A DNA stretch of 47,270 nucleotides from Thermophagus xiamenensis (GCF_900112795.1 NZ_FONA01000027.1:1-47270), one strand, 5' to 3'; numbered from the stretch's first letter, positions 15,551 through 25,967 are shown. The notes: generated from the sequence alone by a model not told the origin. Translations and numbers: made by a program.

Positions 15551-17275
15551 TTATTGTACGATTTCTTTAAAAGAAGCATCTTCGAAATAGCGAGCAAACT
15601 CCATATCGGTGGCAGCAAATTCTTTCAATTCACTGTCAAGTTCTACAGCCTTACGAAGTTCAGCAAACAACAGATCGGTATCGTTTTGGCGTGCACCGAT
15701 AATAGCTTTCAGATAATGTTTAAGCGCAATTTCGGCATCAATGGCATTCAAAGTAGCCAAAGCAGAGTCGTAATTACCATTGAGTAATTTAGCCAACGCA
15801 GCATTACAGGTAGTAGAATTACCGAAATAGCGAACAGCTTCATCATAATTGCCATTGTAAAGGGCCAAAACACCTAAGTTGTTATCCAAAGCGGGGCCGG
15901 CACCTGCAGCAGAATCGAAATATTCTTTGGCAGCCTCAACATCATCGTTATATAAAGCAATAACACCAAGGTTATTGAGCACTACCGGCTCATTGGCTTT
16001 CATGCTGTTAGCTTTTTCGAAAGCAGTTTTAGCACCGTCGATATCGCCTTTCTTGAACAATACGACACCGATATTATTTTGCGCTCTCCAGGAGTTAGAA
16101 TGTTGATTAAGTGCAGTTTGGTAAATTTTAAGTTGTTCATCCAAATAATCGGTAAGAGTAGCGGCATACAAAATTTCTTCCAGATTTAATTCGGAAGGAT
16201 TAGAAACAGCCAACTCAGAGATTTCTTCGTCAGATTTACCAATAACTTCTACGTTTACTTTCATAACTGAACGACGCAGTTCCGGCAAGATTTTCTCAGC
16301 CAACACTTTGTAAGTGGCAGCCATATTTTTGATCTCAGTCTCACGAACTTCAGGATCAGTGTAAGTAGAAAGCACACGAAGAATTAAATCCTTATCTTGG
16401 ATATCGCTGTTTTGAACAAGTTCTTTGAATCCTTCCCAGTCTTCAGGAGTACTTCTTAATTCATAGAAATCTTCAGCGGTAGCAGCGCCAACACCTACTT
16501 TTCTAAAGAGTCTGTCAAGATATCTTTTTGCAGAGTTTTGACGTTGTTCAGCCAAACGGGTATTCAAATCAATAGGTCCGTCGGGAGAAGCGTATGCAGA
16601 GATATTGGCACTTTTGAAAGATTTATTTTCAGCTTCGTTGGCTGCTTCAACAAATTCTTCCAAAGTTTTAATATCCTCTTTAGTCAGTTCGGAACGACGA
16701 ACATTGGATCTTTGAATAAGGTAATGAATGTCAGCTTCACCCACTTCAGGGGTAATACGTTGGAAATTATCTTCACCCAAAGCAGCGATGGTACCTTTTT
16801 TACCCATCAACTGAGAAGTAGCGATCACCCCTTCAGCAATCTTAACAGGTTCAAATTCTAAGGTTGTTTCACCTTTTTTGGCAGTAATGCGAACCACCAA
16901 ATCAGCAACACGCATGTCATCGTTATAGTCGACAGAACCTTCGTAAGTAAATTGACCACCATTGGCATAAGAGATCACTTTGGCATTACCGTCAACTTTT
17001 TCACCTTGAAGACGATAGGGCTCATAAGCCGTTTCACCACCTTCATAAACCAAAACCGGAGTGGCTTCAATTTCAGTTTTCTTATCAAAATACCCACCCG
17101 GAATTTGCACCTTAATGGTAACGGGTACTTTCCCGCCATGTGCTTCAAGCACTTCCGGAGTAACCGTGTACTTCACATCCGGTGCGTTGTCTTTCATCTT
17201 ATCCAGGCCAGAACAACTTGCCAAGAGAGCGGCAAGTGTTACAGTAGCAAAAAGATTAATCCTTGTTCTTTTCAT
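15551..17275 (-). CDS. TPR lipoprotein with OmpA-like segment
   Basis: A 574-residue predicted lipoprotein. The lipobox is LLASC with Cys21. Residues 30-165 are beta-rich and repetitive, Ig- or adhesin-like. A segment near 225-260 (ISAYASPDG, then NTRLAEQRQNSAKRYL) strongly resembles the peptidoglycan-binding helix of OmpA-family domains, although the usual VxGHTD start is replaced by ISAYASPDG. TPR repeats follow (about 385-520; NNIGVVLFKKGDIDGA, NNLGVIALYNDDVEAA, NNLGVLALYNGNYDEA). This layout suggests an envelope scaffold between the outer membrane and peptidoglycan. I know no characterised member. The gene is monocistronic, with a shared terminator downstream. Confidence 0.8.
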   Translation of the reverse strand: MKRTRINLFATVTLAALLASCSGLDKMKDNAPDVKYTVTPEVLEAHGGKVPVTIKVQIPGGYFDKKTEIEATPVLVYEGGETAYEPYRLQGEKVDGNAKVISYANGGQFTYEGSVDYNDDMRVADLVVRITAKKGETTLEFEPVKIAEGVIATSQLMGKKGTIAALGEDNFQRITPEVGEADIHYLIQRSNVRRSELTKEDIKTLEEFVEAANEAENKSFKSANISAYASPDGPIDLNTRLAEQRQNSAKRYLDRLFRKVGVGAATAEDFYELRSTPEDWEGFKELVQNSDIQDKDLILRVLSTYTDPEVRETEIKNMAATYKVLAEKILPELRRSVMKVNVEVIGKSDEEISELAVSNPSELNLEEILYAATLTDYLDEQLKIYQTALNQHSNSWRAQNNIGVVLFKKGDIDGAKTAFEKANSMKANEPVVLNNLGVIALYNDDVEAAKEYFDSAAGAGPALDNNLGVLALYNGNYDEAVRYFGNSTTCNAALAKLLNGNYDSALATLNAIDAEIALKHYLKAIIGARQNDTDLLFAELRKAVELDSELKEFAATDMEFARYFEDASFKEIVQ

Positions 17276-17837
17276 AATGTTAACCGAATTATTTGTTCTT
17301 GAATAAATCCTATCTATAGCAGATTCAATCTAATTATTACAAATTTAAAAATGTTTTTAATAAATGAAACCCGTTCAATGGGTTTTAATGCAAATATAGT
17401 CAATCGCTGAACTTTATCAAGCAAAAAATACAGTTTAACTACTCTTTTGTTAAAATTATTTCTTCGGAAACAGAAAAAATCATTCAAATATACAACTATC
17501 AAAATAAATTTTTTCCAATAAAAAATTAATCCATAAACTTCAAGATATCAATTAAAAGACCTCCACATCAAAACCTGTCGGACATTTTTTTACTTGTATA
17601 ATATTTGCATATTTTATTGAACTTTTGGTTATTAAAATTAATCATTAGTGATCAGCCCTTCTTTTATGTGGCAAACATACGAGTTATTAGTTCCTTATCA
17701 ATTAACCCTCAATCACATCGCCTATCGGCCTATTGACCAAATGGCCTAATCCCCCCTTCTGCCTGTGCCCTTCAGCCCATATACTTTTTTGTGAACCCAC
17801 ATATTTTCATATGTTGTTCAGGTCGGTTTCAAATAAA
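17276..17837. other. intergenic region with repeats upstream of two minus-strand genes
   Basis: AT-rich. A short frame on the minus strand at 17314-17502 is Phe/Asn-rich and not convincing. The left part up to 17640 should hold the promoter of the lipoprotein gene, but I see no clear consensus. 17706-17785 carries CATCGCCTATCGGCCTATTG and CCTTCTGCCTGTGCCCTTCAGCC, members of repeat families also seen at 7148, 10950 and 35810. Confidence 0.5.
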
Positions 17838-19955
17838 TTAATACGGTTCAACACCTAAGTTGTAAAACGTAAAGGCATACATATCGACCAACTCCTCGAT
17901 GGCTTTAGAGACGGGTTTACCAGCCCCATGGCCTGCTTTGGTTTCGATTCGAATCAGGACAGGATTATCTCCTTTGTACTTTTCCTGAAGAGTAGCAATA
18001 TATTTAAAGGAATGAGCAGGCACTACTCTATCGTCATGATCGGCGGTAAATACCAAGACAGCCGGATAATCAACACCTGTTTTTATGTTATGCAACGGCG
18101 AATAGCCATAAAGATATTTAAACATCTCTTCGCTTTCATCGCTACGGCCATAATCGCTAGCCCACGCCCAACCGATGGTAAATTTATGATACCGCAACAT
18201 ATCCATCACGCCAACGGCCGGCAATGCAACCCCAAATAAATCGGGACGCTGGTTAACGACAGCGCCCACAAGCAAACCACCATTAGAGCCGCCACGAACA
18301 GCTATTTTCCCTTTACTGGTATAGCCCATTTCAATAAGTTTTTCGGCGGCAAGAATAAAGTCATCAAAGACACGCTGTTTATTCATTTTGGTACCGGCCT
18401 GATGCCATTCTTCACCATATTCTCCGCCCCCTCTGATGTGAGCATTAACATAAACCCCACCATTTTCCAACCATGGTATCAATCTCACATCGAAAGCGGG
18501 CTGATAAACAATGTTAAACCCACCGTAACCATAAAGCATCAATGGATTGCTACCATCCATTTTAATTCCTTTTTTATGCACAATATGCAATGGAATTTGA
18601 GCGCCATCATCAGCATCAACAAAAACAAGCTCAGTTACGTATTGGTCACCGTCAAAATCCACTTCGGGTTCAAACCAAACTTTACTGGTTTGCTTGTCAA
18701 GGTCGGTGCTTATAATTTGCCCCGGAATATTATATGAGTGGAAGTAATAGAATGCCCTGTCATCATCACGAATGGTACGAACAGCGGCTACAGATCCCGG
18801 ACCTGGTAGTTCCATTTCATATTTCTTCTCACCATTAAAGTCAAAAACAAACAAACGAGATTCGGCATCAACCATATAGTGTAAGATGGCAAAAGAGTTG
18901 GAAAGGTATGCACCTTTAAGCACATTTCCGTCTTCAGGCACTACTTCTTTCCAATTATCGATATGAGGATTGGAGGGATCCACTGCCATGATGCGGTAAC
19001 GCGGTGCATCGTAGTCGGTAAGCACCCAATATTTTCCTTCAACAGTACCAATGTAAGAAGTATTGTTTTCATAAGTTGTATCGGCCACCAACCACTTATC
19101 ATCATTGATTTTTTTAATCATAAGAGAATTGTTATTGGTCGACCGTGTTCCATATAAAATAAGATGTTGTCCGTCATCATCCACTTCGGCGGTATAGTTG
19201 CTTAAAGGATTAACGGAGTCTTTAAAAACCAGAAGGTCCTGCTCTTGTTTCTCCCCCACTTTATGATAAAACACTTGCTGGAATCGGTTCAAATTGGTTA
19301 ACTCCTGGCCTTTTTCGGGTGCATCGTAACGGCTATAGAAGAAACCTTCTTCACCCAGCCAGGAGATGTCAGAGAATTTAACCCATTTTAAATGATCATC
19401 CAAATCCTTTCCGGTAGCCACTTCTTTAACAAAAATTTCCCTCCAGTCGGATCCTCCGCGAGATATGGCATAAGCCATAAATTTACCATTCTCAGAGATA
19501 GCAAAATCGGCCAAAGCAACAGTACCGTCATCGGAGAGTTTATTGGGGTCGAGCAAAACCCGTTCCTGCCCGTCGGGCCCTTCTTTAACATAAAGAACCG
19601 ATTGATTTTGCAGGCCGTCATTTTTCGAGAAAAACCAATACTTACCTTTTCGGATAGGAGTGCCTTGTTTCTGATAGTTCCAAACCTCTTTCAACCGTTT
19701 TTCAATTTTATCCCGAAATGGAATTTTTTGCAAGTAATTATTGGTGACAGCCACCTGCCTTTTCACCCAATCTTTGGTTTTATCAGACTGATCATCTTCC
19801 AACCAACGATAAGGGTCGGGTACTTTTGTTCCAAAATAAACATCAACGGTATCAACCTTTTTTGTTTGGGGATAATCCGGACGCTTTGGCCCCTTATTAC
19901 AAGAAAAACTCACTGCCATCAACAATATAACTATAAAAAAATTAAACAGTTTCAT
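17838..19955 (-). CDS. prolyl oligopeptidase family serine peptidase (S9A), lipoprotein
   Basis: A 705-residue prolyl endopeptidase. The N-terminal signal has a lipobox-like AVSFSC (Cys19), so it is probably anchored in the envelope and faces the periplasm or the surface. An N-terminal hydrolase segment (WLEDDQSDKTKDWV) is followed by the seven-bladed propeller and the C-terminal alpha/beta hydrolase. The triad is Ser557 in RGGSNGGLL, Asp642 in DHDDRVVP, and His676 in KAGHGAG. VNAHIRGGGEYG, the oxyanion-region signature, is also present. It cleaves short peptides after proline. The gene stands alone. Confidence 0.96.
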   Translation of the reverse strand: MKLFNFFIVILLMAVSFSCNKGPKRPDYPQTKKVDTVDVYFGTKVPDPYRWLEDDQSDKTKDWVKRQVAVTNNYLQKIPFRDKIEKRLKEVWNYQKQGTPIRKGKYWFFSKNDGLQNQSVLYVKEGPDGQERVLLDPNKLSDDGTVALADFAISENGKFMAYAISRGGSDWREIFVKEVATGKDLDDHLKWVKFSDISWLGEEGFFYSRYDAPEKGQELTNLNRFQQVFYHKVGEKQEQDLLVFKDSVNPLSNYTAEVDDDGQHLILYGTRSTNNNSLMIKKINDDKWLVADTTYENNTSYIGTVEGKYWVLTDYDAPRYRIMAVDPSNPHIDNWKEVVPEDGNVLKGAYLSNSFAILHYMVDAESRLFVFDFNGEKKYEMELPGPGSVAAVRTIRDDDRAFYYFHSYNIPGQIISTDLDKQTSKVWFEPEVDFDGDQYVTELVFVDADDGAQIPLHIVHKKGIKMDGSNPLMLYGYGGFNIVYQPAFDVRLIPWLENGGVYVNAHIRGGGEYGEEWHQAGTKMNKQRVFDDFILAAEKLIEMGYTSKGKIAVRGGSNGGLLVGAVVNQRPDLFGVALPAVGVMDMLRYHKFTIGWAWASDYGRSDESEEMFKYLYGYSPLHNIKTGVDYPAVLVFTADHDDRVVPAHSFKYIATLQEKYKGDNPVLIRIETKAGHGAGKPVSKAIEELVDMYAFTFYNLGVEPY

Positions 19956-20071
19956 GACGATAACTTTATATTATAATTAAATATTTTATTCAATATTAAA
20001 ATTGAATAATCCATTAGCCCACGAAAATACTTAACAGCTCATGAAAATAAAAAATATTTAAACTTAACAAT

Positions 20072-20563
20072 TCAATATAATCGATTTTGCTTTTTAATTT
20101 TCCGCTCTTTGTTTTTCCCGGCAAACCAACCGGCAAGCATACCGATGAAAGCCCCCGTAAACAAAATACCTCCAATCACCACTCCGGCCACCACAACAAT
20201 GGTAATAAGAGCTCCCAGGATACCTACCAAAATACCGATTAACACGAACCGGGATAACCAAAGTCCTTTAGGAAAAACTTTATGTTCGGTACGTAAATGG
20301 CGTACGCTTTTTTCCAGTTCCTCTTGAAAAGCAGCGATTTCAGGCGCTTCGGTTTTCAACCATTGGCCTAAATTCAAACTCATTTTATCCAGCTTCGCAA
20401 AATGTTGGGCACAGACGGAACAGTTAGCTTTATGTGTTTCTAAATGATGCATTAACCTGGGAAAAGCTTCTAAACTATAAAAGCGGATACTTTCTCTGGG
20501 TGCTCCCTTTAATCTCTTGCTTAAAATTTCATACCACTGCTGGATGGTTCTGTAATGCCCCAT
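20072..20563 (-). CDS. membrane protein with N-terminal HxxxCxxC motif
   Basis: A 163-residue protein. The N-terminal half is cytosolic and helical, with HHLETHKANCSVC (about 39-51) giving an H-x3-C-x2-C arrangement, like the zinc-binding anti-sigma (ZAS) motif. Two hydrophobic helices (about 105-130 and 131-150) are separated by a short Gly turn, and a basic tail (KNKERKIKKQN) follows. The layout would suit a ZAS-type anti-sigma factor or a small redox/metal sensor, but no ECF sigma gene is adjacent. The family is not recognised. It lies alone between the peptidase and pnp. Confidence 0.65.
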   Translation of the reverse strand: MGHYRTIQQWYEILSKRLKGAPRESIRFYSLEAFPRLMHHLETHKANCSVCAQHFAKLDKMSLNLGQWLKTEAPEIAAFQEELEKSVRHLRTEHKVFPKGLWLSRFVLIGILVGILGALITIVVVAGVVIGGILFTGAFIGMLAGWFAGKNKERKIKKQNRLY

Positions 20564-20745
20564 GGTTTCACTACATTAAATAAATAACAGGATATTGTGA
20601 ATTAAACAAACATAAATATTCAGCACTTATTTTCTGGTGCTTGGATTCTGTTAATCAGGGTAAAAAATGTGTCGGCGTCAATAATTGTAAAAATTAAAAA
20701 CCAGTTAAAAGGTACAGCCACAAAACAGCTCAAAAATACTTATCA

Positions 20746-20850
20746 GTATAAAATTTATCTAATTCATTGACCTAATACAACTCACATGCCGTTAAGATTA
20801 TACATAATCTTGTGGAAACAAACTTTTCTTTTCATGCTCGTTTCATTTAC
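20746..20850 (+). repeat. dispersed intergenic element, copy C
   Basis: Matches the family: ATAAAATTTATCTAATTCATTG, ACTCACATGCC, ATTATACATAATCTTGTGG and the closing TCATGCTCGTTTCATTT. It sits in the gap between the membrane-protein gene and pnp. Confidence 0.75.
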
Positions 20851-20882
20851 AGAGTTAAGGTAGTTAAAATGCACCTATAAAC

Positions 20883-20919
20883 AAAATCCCCACCGGCATA
20901 AAACACCACTGGGGATTAA
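20883..20919 (-). terminator. intrinsic terminator of pnp
   Basis: AATCCCCA at 20885-20892 pairs with TGGGGATT at 20910-20917. On the minus strand the stem is followed by TTTTGT. It lies about 140 bases beyond the pnp stop. Confidence 0.7.
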
Positions 20920-21059
20920 AAAAGACAAACCTTTTTATATCATTTCGATATGAAAACACTTTACGATTGTTCGAACTGAAATCAGATAAAATGTCCTTTC
21001 CGAAAAAAGGAAACTGTATCCAAAAAAACAATTGAACTCATCCAAAGTTTAAACAGTTC

Positions 21060-23186
21060 CTATTTTCTAACAGGCTTTGGTAATAAAACCTTACGGGACA
21101 ATTTTAATTTTCCGGATCGCTCATCTACTCCAATCAGCTTAACATCAACCATTTGCCCTTCTTTCAGCACATCTTCAACCTTATCTAATCTTTGCCATTC
21201 AATTTCCGAAATGTGCAATAATCCTTCTTTACCTGGCAAAATTTCGATAAAAGCACCAAAAGGAACGATGGATTTAACTTTACCATTGTATACCTTTCCT
21301 ACCTCAGGTACGGCCACAATGGCCTGAATACGTTCCAAGGCTTTTTCTACCCCTTCTTTATTGCTGGAAGAGACATCAACAATACCATATTGGTCATCCT
21401 CCTCGATAACGATAGCGGTATCGGTTTCGGCTTGGATTTCCTGAATAATTTTTCCTCCTGGGCCAATAACCGCACCAATCATTTCCTTAGGAATTTTAAT
21501 AGAAACAATACGCGGTGCATGGGGTTTATAATCAGGCCGAGGTTCGCTAATGGTTTCCGTTAATTTATCCAGTATATGCAGCCGTCCTCTTCGAGCTTGT
21601 TCCAAAGCTTTTTCCAACACTTCGTAGGACAACCCGTCAACTTTAATATCCATTTGAGTGGCGGTAATACCATCGCGGGTACCGGTCACTTTAAAGTCCA
21701 TATCTCCGAGGTGATCTTCATCGCCCAATATATCGGACAAAATCACATATTTATCACTTTCTTTATCGGTAATCAATCCCATAGCAATACCGGAAACGGG
21801 CTTTTTAAACTGAACGCCTGCATCCATTAAGGCCAAGGTGCCGGCACAAACGGTAGCCATTGATGAAGACCCATTGGATTCCAGGATGTCGGAAACCACA
21901 CGGACCACATACGGCAAATCGTCGGGCATCATACGTTTCAGGGCTCTGTGAGCCAGGTTTCCATGCCCTATTTCGCGCCGTCCCACACCGCGATAAGGTT
22001 TGGGGTCATTGGTAGCAAAAGGCGGGAAATTATAGTGCAACAAGAATCTGTCGACGCCTTTAACAAGGACGTCATCAACAATTTTTTCATCTAATTTGGA
22101 ACCAAGGGTAACAGTCGTCAACGATTGAGTTTCACCTCTGGTAAAGATTGCCGAACCATGAGGTCCGGGCAGGCAGTCAACCTCGCACCAAATAGGACGA
22201 ATTTCATCCATAGCCCGACCGTCGAGACGAATATTTTCATCGAGCATAACACGCCTAACAGCCTCTTTTTGAACATCGTGGTAATATCTTTTAATAAGGG
22301 CTTCAGGGATGTCATCCTCTTCAGGGTCGTAATTGTTTTCGATAAACTCCTCAACAATTTTATCAAAAGCTTCGTTGCGTTGTTGCTTGTTAGGATTAGC
22401 AGACCGTGCAACTTCTTTAGCCTTTTCATAGGTTTGGTCCCACACTTTTTGTCGAAGCTCCTCATCGTTAACTTCATGGGAATATTCTCTTTTCTGATTA
22501 GCGCCGACCAGTTTAGCCAGTTCAATTTGCGCTTCACATTGCACTTTAATAGCTTCATGAGCAAATTTCATGGCTTCTAGCAATTCGGCCTCAGTAACTT
22601 CATTCATTTCACCCTCCACCATCATAATATTTTCCATAGTGGCGGCAACAATGATATCCATATCGGCGTTTTTAAGCTCACTGGCCGGCGGGTTAATTCT
22701 AAGCTCACCGTTAATTCGAGCAACTCTCACTTCTGAGATCGGCCCACCAAAAGGGATATCAGAGACAGCGATGGCGGCAGATGCAGCCAAACCGGCCAAA
22801 GCATCGGGCGTACTTTCACTGTCGGCGGAAATAAGGTTAACCGAAACAAAGGTATCGGCATGATAATCTTCAGGGAAGAGAGGTCGCAAAGCGCGGTCTA
22901 CCAATCTGGAAACAAGTATTTCATAATCGGAAGGACGAGCTTCTCTCTTTTGAAAACCACCGGGGAAACGTCCGGCGGCAGCAAATTTTTCTCTGTAATC
23001 GACAGAGAGTGGCATAAAATCGACATCGGGTTTAGCATCTTTTGCTGAAACAACAGTAGCCAGCAAATAGGTATTCCCCATTTTAACAACTACCGATCCG
23101 TCGGCCTGTTTGGCCAATTTTCCAGTCTCTATTGTTATCGACCGTCCATCTCCAAGGTCGATACTTTTTTCAATCGGTTTAATCAT
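21060..23186 (-). CDS. pnp: polyribonucleotide nucleotidyltransferase (PNPase)
   Basis: A phosphorolytic 3'-5' exoribonuclease of RNA decay. The 708-residue chain has the complete order: a first RNase PH domain ([19 protein letters not shown], then [16 protein letters not shown]), an all-helical linker, a second RNase PH domain ([51 protein letters not shown]), a KH domain ([15 protein letters not shown]) and an S1 domain ([28 protein letters not shown]). It is cytosolic and trimeric. It follows rpsO on the same strand, the classical rpsO-pnp arrangement, but a terminator separates the two, so read-through or a separate promoter is likely. Confidence 0.98.
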   Translation of the reverse strand: MIKPIEKSIDLGDGRSITIETGKLAKQADGSVVVKMGNTYLLATVVSAKDAKPDVDFMPLSVDYREKFAAAGRFPGGFQKREARPSDYEILVSRLVDRALRPLFPEDYHADTFVSVNLISADSESTPDALAGLAASAAIAVSDIPFGGPISEVRVARINGELRINPPASELKNADMDIIVAATMENIMMVEGEMNEVTEAELLEAMKFAHEAIKVQCEAQIELAKLVGANQKREYSHEVNDEELRQKVWDQTYEKAKEVARSANPNKQQRNEAFDKIVEEFIENNYDPEEDDIPEALIKRYYHDVQKEAVRRVMLDENIRLDGRAMDEIRPIWCEVDCLPGPHGSAIFTRGETQSLTTVTLGSKLDEKIVDDVLVKGVDRFLLHYNFPPFATNDPKPYRGVGRREIGHGNLAHRALKRMMPDDLPYVVRVVSDILESNGSSSMATVCAGTLALMDAGVQFKKPVSGIAMGLITDKESDKYVILSDILGDEDHLGDMDFKVTGTRDGITATQMDIKVDGLSYEVLEKALEQARRGRLHILDKLTETISEPRPDYKPHAPRIVSIKIPKEMIGAVIGPGGKIIQEIQAETDTAIVIEEDDQYGIVDVSSSNKEGVEKALERIQAIVAVPEVGKVYNGKVKSIVPFGAFIEILPGKEGLLHISEIEWQRLDKVEDVLKEGQMVDVKLIGVDERSGKLKLSRKVLLPKPVRK

Positions 23187-23395
23187 AAATTACTTCTCTA
23201 TTTTTTCTTACAATCTCTTAATCAACCCCAAATATAGACAATATCTGCTATTTCGCACGCCTGACATGGCTTTTTTTTATTAAGACCATTAATCATAAAG
23301 GAAAAAAACGAGCATGTTACCCTTTGCTGAAATAAAAATAAATGTTTTGTAAAGGTGCGAAACCAGATCCGGCAATAGACAAATTATGATAAAAA

Positions 23396-23427
23396 GAAAG
23401 GCAATCCTTTAAAAAGAATTGCCTTTC
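23396..23427 (-). terminator. intrinsic terminator between rpsO and pnp
   Basis: GAAAGGCAAT at 23396-23405 pairs exactly with ATTGCCTTTC at 23418-23427. On the minus strand TTTTT follows. It is 20 bases after the rpsO stop and could act as an attenuator for pnp. Confidence 0.85.
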
Positions 23428-23447
23428 AAAATTTATCTTTCACTGAC

Positions 23448-23717
23448 CTATTTCCGGATGTTAAGTTCCTTAATTAAGCTACGATATTTTTCAATATCCT
23501 TAGCTTTCAGATAGTCGAGCAAACGACGCCGCTTACCCACCATTTTTTTCAAGGCATACTCCGTACTAAAATCCTTTTTATGAATTTTTAAGTGCTCGGT
23601 CAGATGTGCGATACGGTAAGTAAATAATGCTATCTGGCTTTCAGGAGAACCAGTATCAGTATTCGACTTCCCGAACTTCGCAAAGATTTCTTGCTTTTCT
23701 TCTTTTGTCAAATGCAT
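23448..23717 (-). CDS. rpsO: 30S ribosomal protein S15
   Basis: A small-subunit protein that binds 16S rRNA early in assembly. At 89 residues it has the standard length. Family stretches include FGKSNTDTGSPESQIALFTYRI (split across helices 1-2), HLKIHKKDFSTEYAL and MVGKRRRLLDYLKAKD. It precedes pnp on the same strand, as in many bacteria, where S15 and PNPase expression are linked. Confidence 0.98.
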   Translation of the reverse strand: MHLTKEEKQEIFAKFGKSNTDTGSPESQIALFTYRIAHLTEHLKIHKKDFSTEYALKKMVGKRRRLLDYLKAKDIEKYRSLIKELNIRK

Positions 23718-23853
23718 ACGACCTTCAAAAAATTTTAGTTTTACAAATCAGGTCGCAAATTTAGATAATATTTTGAGCCTATGCAAATTATTTTATCCAA
23801 AGATATTCAAAACCTGAAAAGCCCATATCAAAAGTAAACCAATTGTCAGGATA

Positions 23854-24447
23854 CTAATACCCTCTTTCTTTAGCCATCTGCTCCATTTCTTCCTCAAATA
23901 TTTCCTGGAATTTTTTCTTATCGTAATCCAGTTGTAATTTATCATCGTTAGAGATGCGCCGGTCAAGGCCATTCAAGACATCATCCCGACTTACCTCAAT
24001 AGCAACAAATCCATGATATTTACCATCTTTAGTTACACTGGCCTTTTCACAGATAACCACAATATTATTTATAGTTTCATCGGCCACTTCCCGGGTCATA
24101 TTTTCAAATTTTTGTTCAAATTCGGCAGCATCACTAACTTCTCGCTCATTCACATACCGATCTGTAACCGATTTGGTATTGGAATTAATCAAGGTCACCA
24201 ATCTTTGTTTGGCCAACAAGAGTGCTTTTTCTTTTGCCAGACTTAAATCCGAACTAGTTGACATAGCACTGGCCCGAAAGTAATTTTTATCTGAACGCCC
24301 CTTGTCTTCACAAGGTAGTTCTTCAATAATATCACCTATTTCACTTTTAGCGGTAACCTTTTCCTTAGATTTACAGCCTGCCATGCCCAAAAAGAGAGAT
24401 AATACCAAAGAAACGAAAAGTAAAGAATTGTTTTTCATAGTTTTCAA
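23854..24447 (-). CDS. LPP20-like lipoprotein
   Basis: A 197-residue lipoprotein with the lipobox GMAGC (Cys25). The mature part fits the LPP20/FlgT-like domain: an ALLLAKQRLVTLI helix following an alanine-rich start, a polar stretch, then NIVVICEKASVTKDGKYHGFVAIEVSRDD, a strand-turn-strand typical of that fold. The C-terminal 30 residues are a charged helix (KFQEIFEEEMEQMAKERGY). It probably sits at the inner face of the outer membrane. Function unknown. It lies between rpsO and the DUF2851 gene. Confidence 0.78.
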   Translation of the reverse strand: MKTMKNNSLLFVSLVLSLFLGMAGCKSKEKVTAKSEIGDIIEELPCEDKGRSDKNYFRASAMSTSSDLSLAKEKALLLAKQRLVTLINSNTKSVTDRYVNEREVSDAAEFEQKFENMTREVADETINNIVVICEKASVTKDGKYHGFVAIEVSRDDVLNGLDRRISNDDKLQLDYDKKKFQEIFEEEMEQMAKERGY

Positions 24448-24514
24448 TTTTGAAAGAATAAAATTTATATATTTTTAACAATCAAAAATCTATCAAAAAA
24501 TGAACCAAAAATAA

Positions 24515-25801
24515 TTATTTGGTCAGATTCCGTGTCATTACTTTGTGTCCGACTCTGCATCTCAAGCAGTTATTAAGATCACAGTAATTCTTTTTTAAAA
24601 ACACCAGTCCTTGAGTTATGGCGGCCGAATTAATCTCGATGTTGGTCAAGAACTTTCTCCATCCGGAAACAATATTATTTTTTTCAGGTTCTAATTTTTC
24701 AAGCCAATTAAGGGCTCTATCCTGCAGGTGAGGTTTTCCCCTCAGTTTACCAAAAGCAAATAGCAAAGGAACCAAGGTATTAATAATTATGAGTTCAACG
24801 GCTTGATTTCCCAATCGTTTAGGAATTTTTTTCCCAACAACATCAGGTTTATAGTGATTATTCCAATATATGGAAGGTTCGACTCTAAATAATTCTTTTA
24901 CTTCGGCAATATTGGAACAACTAACAATTTTGTCAAACATTGTCGGATGCCTGTATAAAAGAGCGGCAAACTGCACCAGTCTTATTGTAGGGAAATTTCC
25001 CGGTCGCAAACGCAAGAATTTCCACACATGCTCAGGTAATGACCGCAATTGATATTTATTTTTAAATAGCAAATATTCACGTTTAAGCCGTTGTATATAA
25101 TCATCTTCGAAGATCATTTTGTCGAGAAAGCCTGCTTGTCCCAGAAAAAGAGCCTCTAATTTTTCGGGGCTATCGGCATTTCTTGCCACAATAGTCCATG
25201 AGGTTTGCCGGGCCAGTCGTTCAAAAGGGTCACCGTTAACTCCAAACCCAAAATTTCTGGCCAGCAACCTGTAAAAAACTTCTTGCCAATTATTATTGGT
25301 TTCCTCGAGCAAAGAATTAATAGTATATACTTTTTGCTCCAATTTTTCAATCAGCATTCGCTCTACCCAGGCAACTATTTCAAATTCCGGAATATTTTCA
25401 ATCATTGATTCACAAGCAATCCATCCCCGTTTACGGGTCAATTCATGGTACTGTCGTAAAACAGTATCGGGTATTTCCATTTTCCAGGTAGGGACATTTC
25501 TTCCGGAAGCAGTAGAAACGCTTTCATCGTCATCCAATACCACATGTAAAACAACATTATCATATCGATGATCCAAATGATGTTGATGCCGAATCCAATC
25601 GGATGCTTTCAGATGAATTTCCACATTTCCGGCCCATAAAACATCATCCAACTTGATTTTTGCATTAAAAAAATCGGGTCCGGAGTCACTATTGGGAAGT
25701 CCCGGATGAACAATTTCTATTTTCTGTCCCTGGTCTGAAAGAAAAAGTCCTTGTTTATAAAGTTTATGCTGCCAAACAAAATGCAATAAATCTTCATTCA
25801 T
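24515..25801 (-). CDS. DUF2851 family protein
   Basis: A 428-residue cytosolic protein. The N-terminus is diagnostic for DUF2851: LLHFVWQHKLY, then GLPNSDSGPDFFNAKIKL and VLWAGNVEIHLKASDW, with HRYDNVVLHVVLDDD after it. The acidic residues in GPDF...WAGNVEIH and the downstream ones recall a PD-(D/E)xK-like core, though this is my inference. The C-terminal part is helical and ends in a LNNCLRCRVGHKV motif with two Cys. The family is conserved in Bacteroidota with no known role. The gene is single, just upstream of the lipoprotein gene. Confidence 0.85.
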   Translation of the reverse strand: MNEDLLHFVWQHKLYKQGLFLSDQGQKIEIVHPGLPNSDSGPDFFNAKIKLDDVLWAGNVEIHLKASDWIRHQHHLDHRYDNVVLHVVLDDDESVSTASGRNVPTWKMEIPDTVLRQYHELTRKRGWIACESMIENIPEFEIVAWVERMLIEKLEQKVYTINSLLEETNNNWQEVFYRLLARNFGFGVNGDPFERLARQTSWTIVARNADSPEKLEALFLGQAGFLDKMIFEDDYIQRLKREYLLFKNKYQLRSLPEHVWKFLRLRPGNFPTIRLVQFAALLYRHPTMFDKIVSCSNIAEVKELFRVEPSIYWNNHYKPDVVGKKIPKRLGNQAVELIIINTLVPLLFAFGKLRGKPHLQDRALNWLEKLEPEKNNIVSGWRKFLTNIEINSAAITQGLVFLKKNYCDLNNCLRCRVGHKVMTRNLTK

Positions 25802-25967
25802 AGGTAAAAGGTAAAAGTTTTGAGGAATGTTTGTTCAAAGCACTCAACTCAAAAAGCACCAACAACACCCAGATGCTTCTTCTACACCCCTATCTTTCAA
25901 AAATGCAAATTACAAAGATTTTTTATTTTAACCTACAAATGAAGATTTAAGCCTAACGAAACCGGAA

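Larger units (their letters stand above)
20564..21059. other. intergenic region with dispersed element and pnp terminator
   Basis: Holds a dispersed element (20746-20850) and the pnp terminator (20885-20917). The sequence at 20564-20745 should contain the promoter of the membrane-protein gene, with no clear consensus. 20920-21059 shows nothing further. Confidence 0.5.

Noticed and set aside
17314-17502. 62-codon minus-strand ORF
   Set aside because: Phe/Asn/Lys-rich product from AT-rich DNA with no start context; likely promoter region of the lipoprotein gene.
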